Both the position numbers and the translations under genes were made by a program. The notes beneath the pieces are model-generated. The model saw nothing but the letters and a program-made list of their open reading frames with translations. It was not told where the DNA came from and did no database searches. From Paroedura picta (lineage: Eukaryota; Chordata; Lepidosauria; Squamata; Gekkonidae): 64,000 nucleotides of DNA. Numbering within the stretch: the stretch's first letter is position 1; the number at the start of each line of letters is the position of its first letter. Shown piece after piece: positions 62,133 through 64,000 of this stretch. Where the stretch lies: the NCBI RefSeq assembly GCF_049243985.1, contig NC_135381.1:17409345-17473344 (forward strand), in the 5' to 3' direction.

Positions 62133-62702
62133 CTAAGGGAAGAAAGCAAACCAGCTTAGAGATCACCAAGACTATTGGGGGAGGGATGCCATGAGTCCTA
62201 ACCCAAGAGTGGCAACAGCAGTAGGGCATGCCACTAAACCATTTTAATGAGCATTTAATGGGCATCGTGGCTCAACCTTTCCCACTGCTTTTTCAATGCA
62301 GCCTTCCAGCAAAATGAGCTGCATAGCATGTACTCTAGGCTAGGTTTCCTGAAAAAGGCAGGGAGCAAACACAGTTGGCCTCTTCAATGTAAATATACAT
62401 CCAGGAATCACCAGTTCAGGCTAGAAATGGGGAGCACATGCCCCAGAGTTCTGGAATAATTGCCCTGGCACTTTAGCCCCTAGTTTTGGACCTGCCCTTA
62501 CCAAAGCAGCCATGCTCCACTGGCCTGCCCCGGCGGAGGTCTGGCCTGCTAGGGGCGGAGGGAGGCCAGACCATATTCCATCTCTCCCCCCTTCCTTGTT
62601 TTCCCAAGTCCTGCCACATGAACCTCTAAGCAAAAATAAAATAGGAGGGGTGGGACCCAGTGAGAAACCAAACAAGGAACAAGCAAGAAGGCACGGCGAC
62701 TC

Positions 62703-63180
62703 CAATATGGTACACCATAATAATCCAGGGAAGTAAACAGACATCCAGGGAGTCTTTAATCATCAATCAACTCTTTAATTCTTAAGAATTCTCAATCAAT
62801 CCCAATGAGTTTCGCTGCATGGCTTTATCAAGGGACATGAAATTTTTTTCAACTGGAAACTTCAGTTTAGGAGAACAGTGATAATCTGGTATATATGTTT
62901 TTTAACCTGAGCACGATTACAGCCAACCAAAGACTGTTGTAGAAAATTCAGTCTTCGGTTGGCAGTAATGGTAGTCAGGTTAAAAACCATATATACCAGA
63001 TTATCCGTTAAGAGATTGTTCTCCTAAAGTTTCCAGTCGAAAACAATTGAAATTTGATGTCCCTTGATAAAGCCACACCACAAAACACATTGGGATTAAC
63101 AATTCTGCTTCTTAAAGAATTTATTGAAGACTCCCTGGATATCTGCTTACTACATTGGATTATTTTGTTGTACTATACTG
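62703..63180. repeat. 478-bp near-palindromic element, Penelope-like
   Basis: Left arm 62703-62936 and right arm 62949-63180 pair imperfectly around a 12-base centre. Both arms hold AACCTGA ... GCCAACC(A/G)AAGACTG and CCAGGGAGTCTT motifs. The TTGATAAAG ... GAAAC motif, inverted at 62810-62837, resembles a decayed hammerhead core typical of Penelope-like ends. Confidence 0.6.
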
Positions 63181-63351
63181 AAGTCCCCCATTCCCCTAAA
63201 CCAGAGCAGGAAGAGTTCTGGGTACTGTGAGAGATGTTTAATGTCATTTCGTGGCTCGACAGCAGGCCTGCCGTGAGCACAATAGAGCCGGGGTGCGTGC
63301 AAGGTGGGCGGGCCATTCATGCTGTATCACCAGGAGCGACTCTTCGGTCTA

Positions 63352-63477
63352 CAGGGGTAGTCAAACTACGGCCCTCCAGATGTCCATGGACTACAATTCC
63401 CATGAACCCCTGCTGGCAGGGGCTCATGGGAATTGTAGTCCATGGACATCTGGAGGGCCGCAATTTGACTACCCCTG
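63352..63477. mobile_element. hAT-type foldback element near the right-edge CpG island
   Basis: Same family and ends, but the 8-base flanks (TCGGTCTA and GGAGCTGC) do not match. Either the flanks have drifted, or the copy arose by recombination. Confidence 0.8.
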
Positions 63478-63489
63478 GGAGCTGCTGAG

Positions 63490-64000
63490 GGCTAACTTGA
63501 AAGAAGGCGCCCAAAGGATGATGTCACCAGCGCGGGGCTGCCGGCGGCTGACCCGGAGGCCTCGGCACGGACGGCGTGGCGGGGCCCTGGAGAAGCTGCA
63601 GGGAGGAAGGCTGGGGCTGTGCCGGGCTGGCCCTCGGAGAGCCGACGTGGGTGGGAACAAGGAGGCCACAAGGAGGCGCTCGCCGACGGGAAAGCGGGCA
63701 GAGGCAGCTCCTGCCCCGGGAGGGTCTGCCGTCAGCTAACCCGGGTCCTGCCCTCCCGCCCACGACGTCTGGCGCCCTAAGCATAGCGGCCGTGCTCCAC
63801 TGGCCTGCCCCGGCCGGAGGAGAGCGCGGTCAAGGGGCGGGGGAGGCCACGCCCGCCACGCCCTGCCCCCTCCCACCGCTGCAGCAGAGCCCGGACAGGC
63901 CCGGGCCGCGCGCTCCCCACTGCACGCGCAGCGCTGCACCCCAGCCAGCCAGCCAGCGAGCGAGCGAGCGAGCCGGGCTCCTCCGGCTGTCGAGCGCGCG
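63490..64000. promoter_or_regulatory. CpG island at the right edge, gene not assigned
   Basis: Dense CpG, with GCCAGCCAGCCAGCGAGCGA-type tetranucleotide runs at 63944-63972. No reading frame resembles the missing LRRC75B N terminus. It may be a promoter or non-coding first exon of LRRC75B (minus) or of the next gene. Confidence 0.5.

Overview
The window is nuclear DNA from an amniote, almost certainly a squamate reptile (lizard or snake). It holds intron-split vertebrate genes with CpG-rich promoters. The dispersed-repeat set is typical of squamates: Bov-B/RTE, CR1 and L2-like LINEs, tRNA-derived SINEs, Penelope-like inverted repeats and short hAT-type elements. The lineage within squamates cannot be resolved by reading alone.

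Four protein-coding genes were reconstructed exon by exon by matching translations to remembered family sequences and checking splice sites and phase: UPB1 (+, 10 coding exons, 22574-40142, 383 aa), GUCD1 (-, 6 exons, 51825-44238, 237 aa), SNRPD3 (+, 3 coding exons, 53750-56186, 126 aa) and LRRC75B (-, three 3' coding exons, 62132-58483; first exon not found). This order and orientation match the UPB1-GUCD1-SNRPD3-LRRC75B block of human chromosome 22q11.23, so it is an old syntenic block. UPB1 and GUCD1 converge tail to tail, GUCD1 and SNRPD3 diverge from one CpG-rich promoter zone, and SNRPD3 and LRRC75B converge.

Bases 1-22290 contain no gene that I can recognise. They hold repeats: a hAT-like CpG-rich 391-bp element (15776-16166), a perfect foldback element with 8-bp target duplications (10011-10146), L2-like LINE tails, SINE pieces, a possible solo LTR (about 4574-4844), and long stretches with nothing recognisable. 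CpG-rich DNA is seen at about 22290-22690, 51260-52050, 52560-53160 and 63490-64000. The first three fit the promoters of UPB1, GUCD1 and SNRPD3; the last has no assigned gene.

The genes have no obvious joint pathway. UPB1 does the last step of pyrimidine-base degradation, SmD3 is a spliceosomal core protein, GUCD1 is a poorly understood papain-fold-like protein, and LRRC75B is a leucine-rich-repeat protein. The unusual material is in the repeats. The most notable items are a 500-bp chain of strong DNA hairpins in UPB1 intron 8 and several Penelope-like inverted repeats that carry what looks like a hammerhead-ribozyme catalytic core with a covarying stem.
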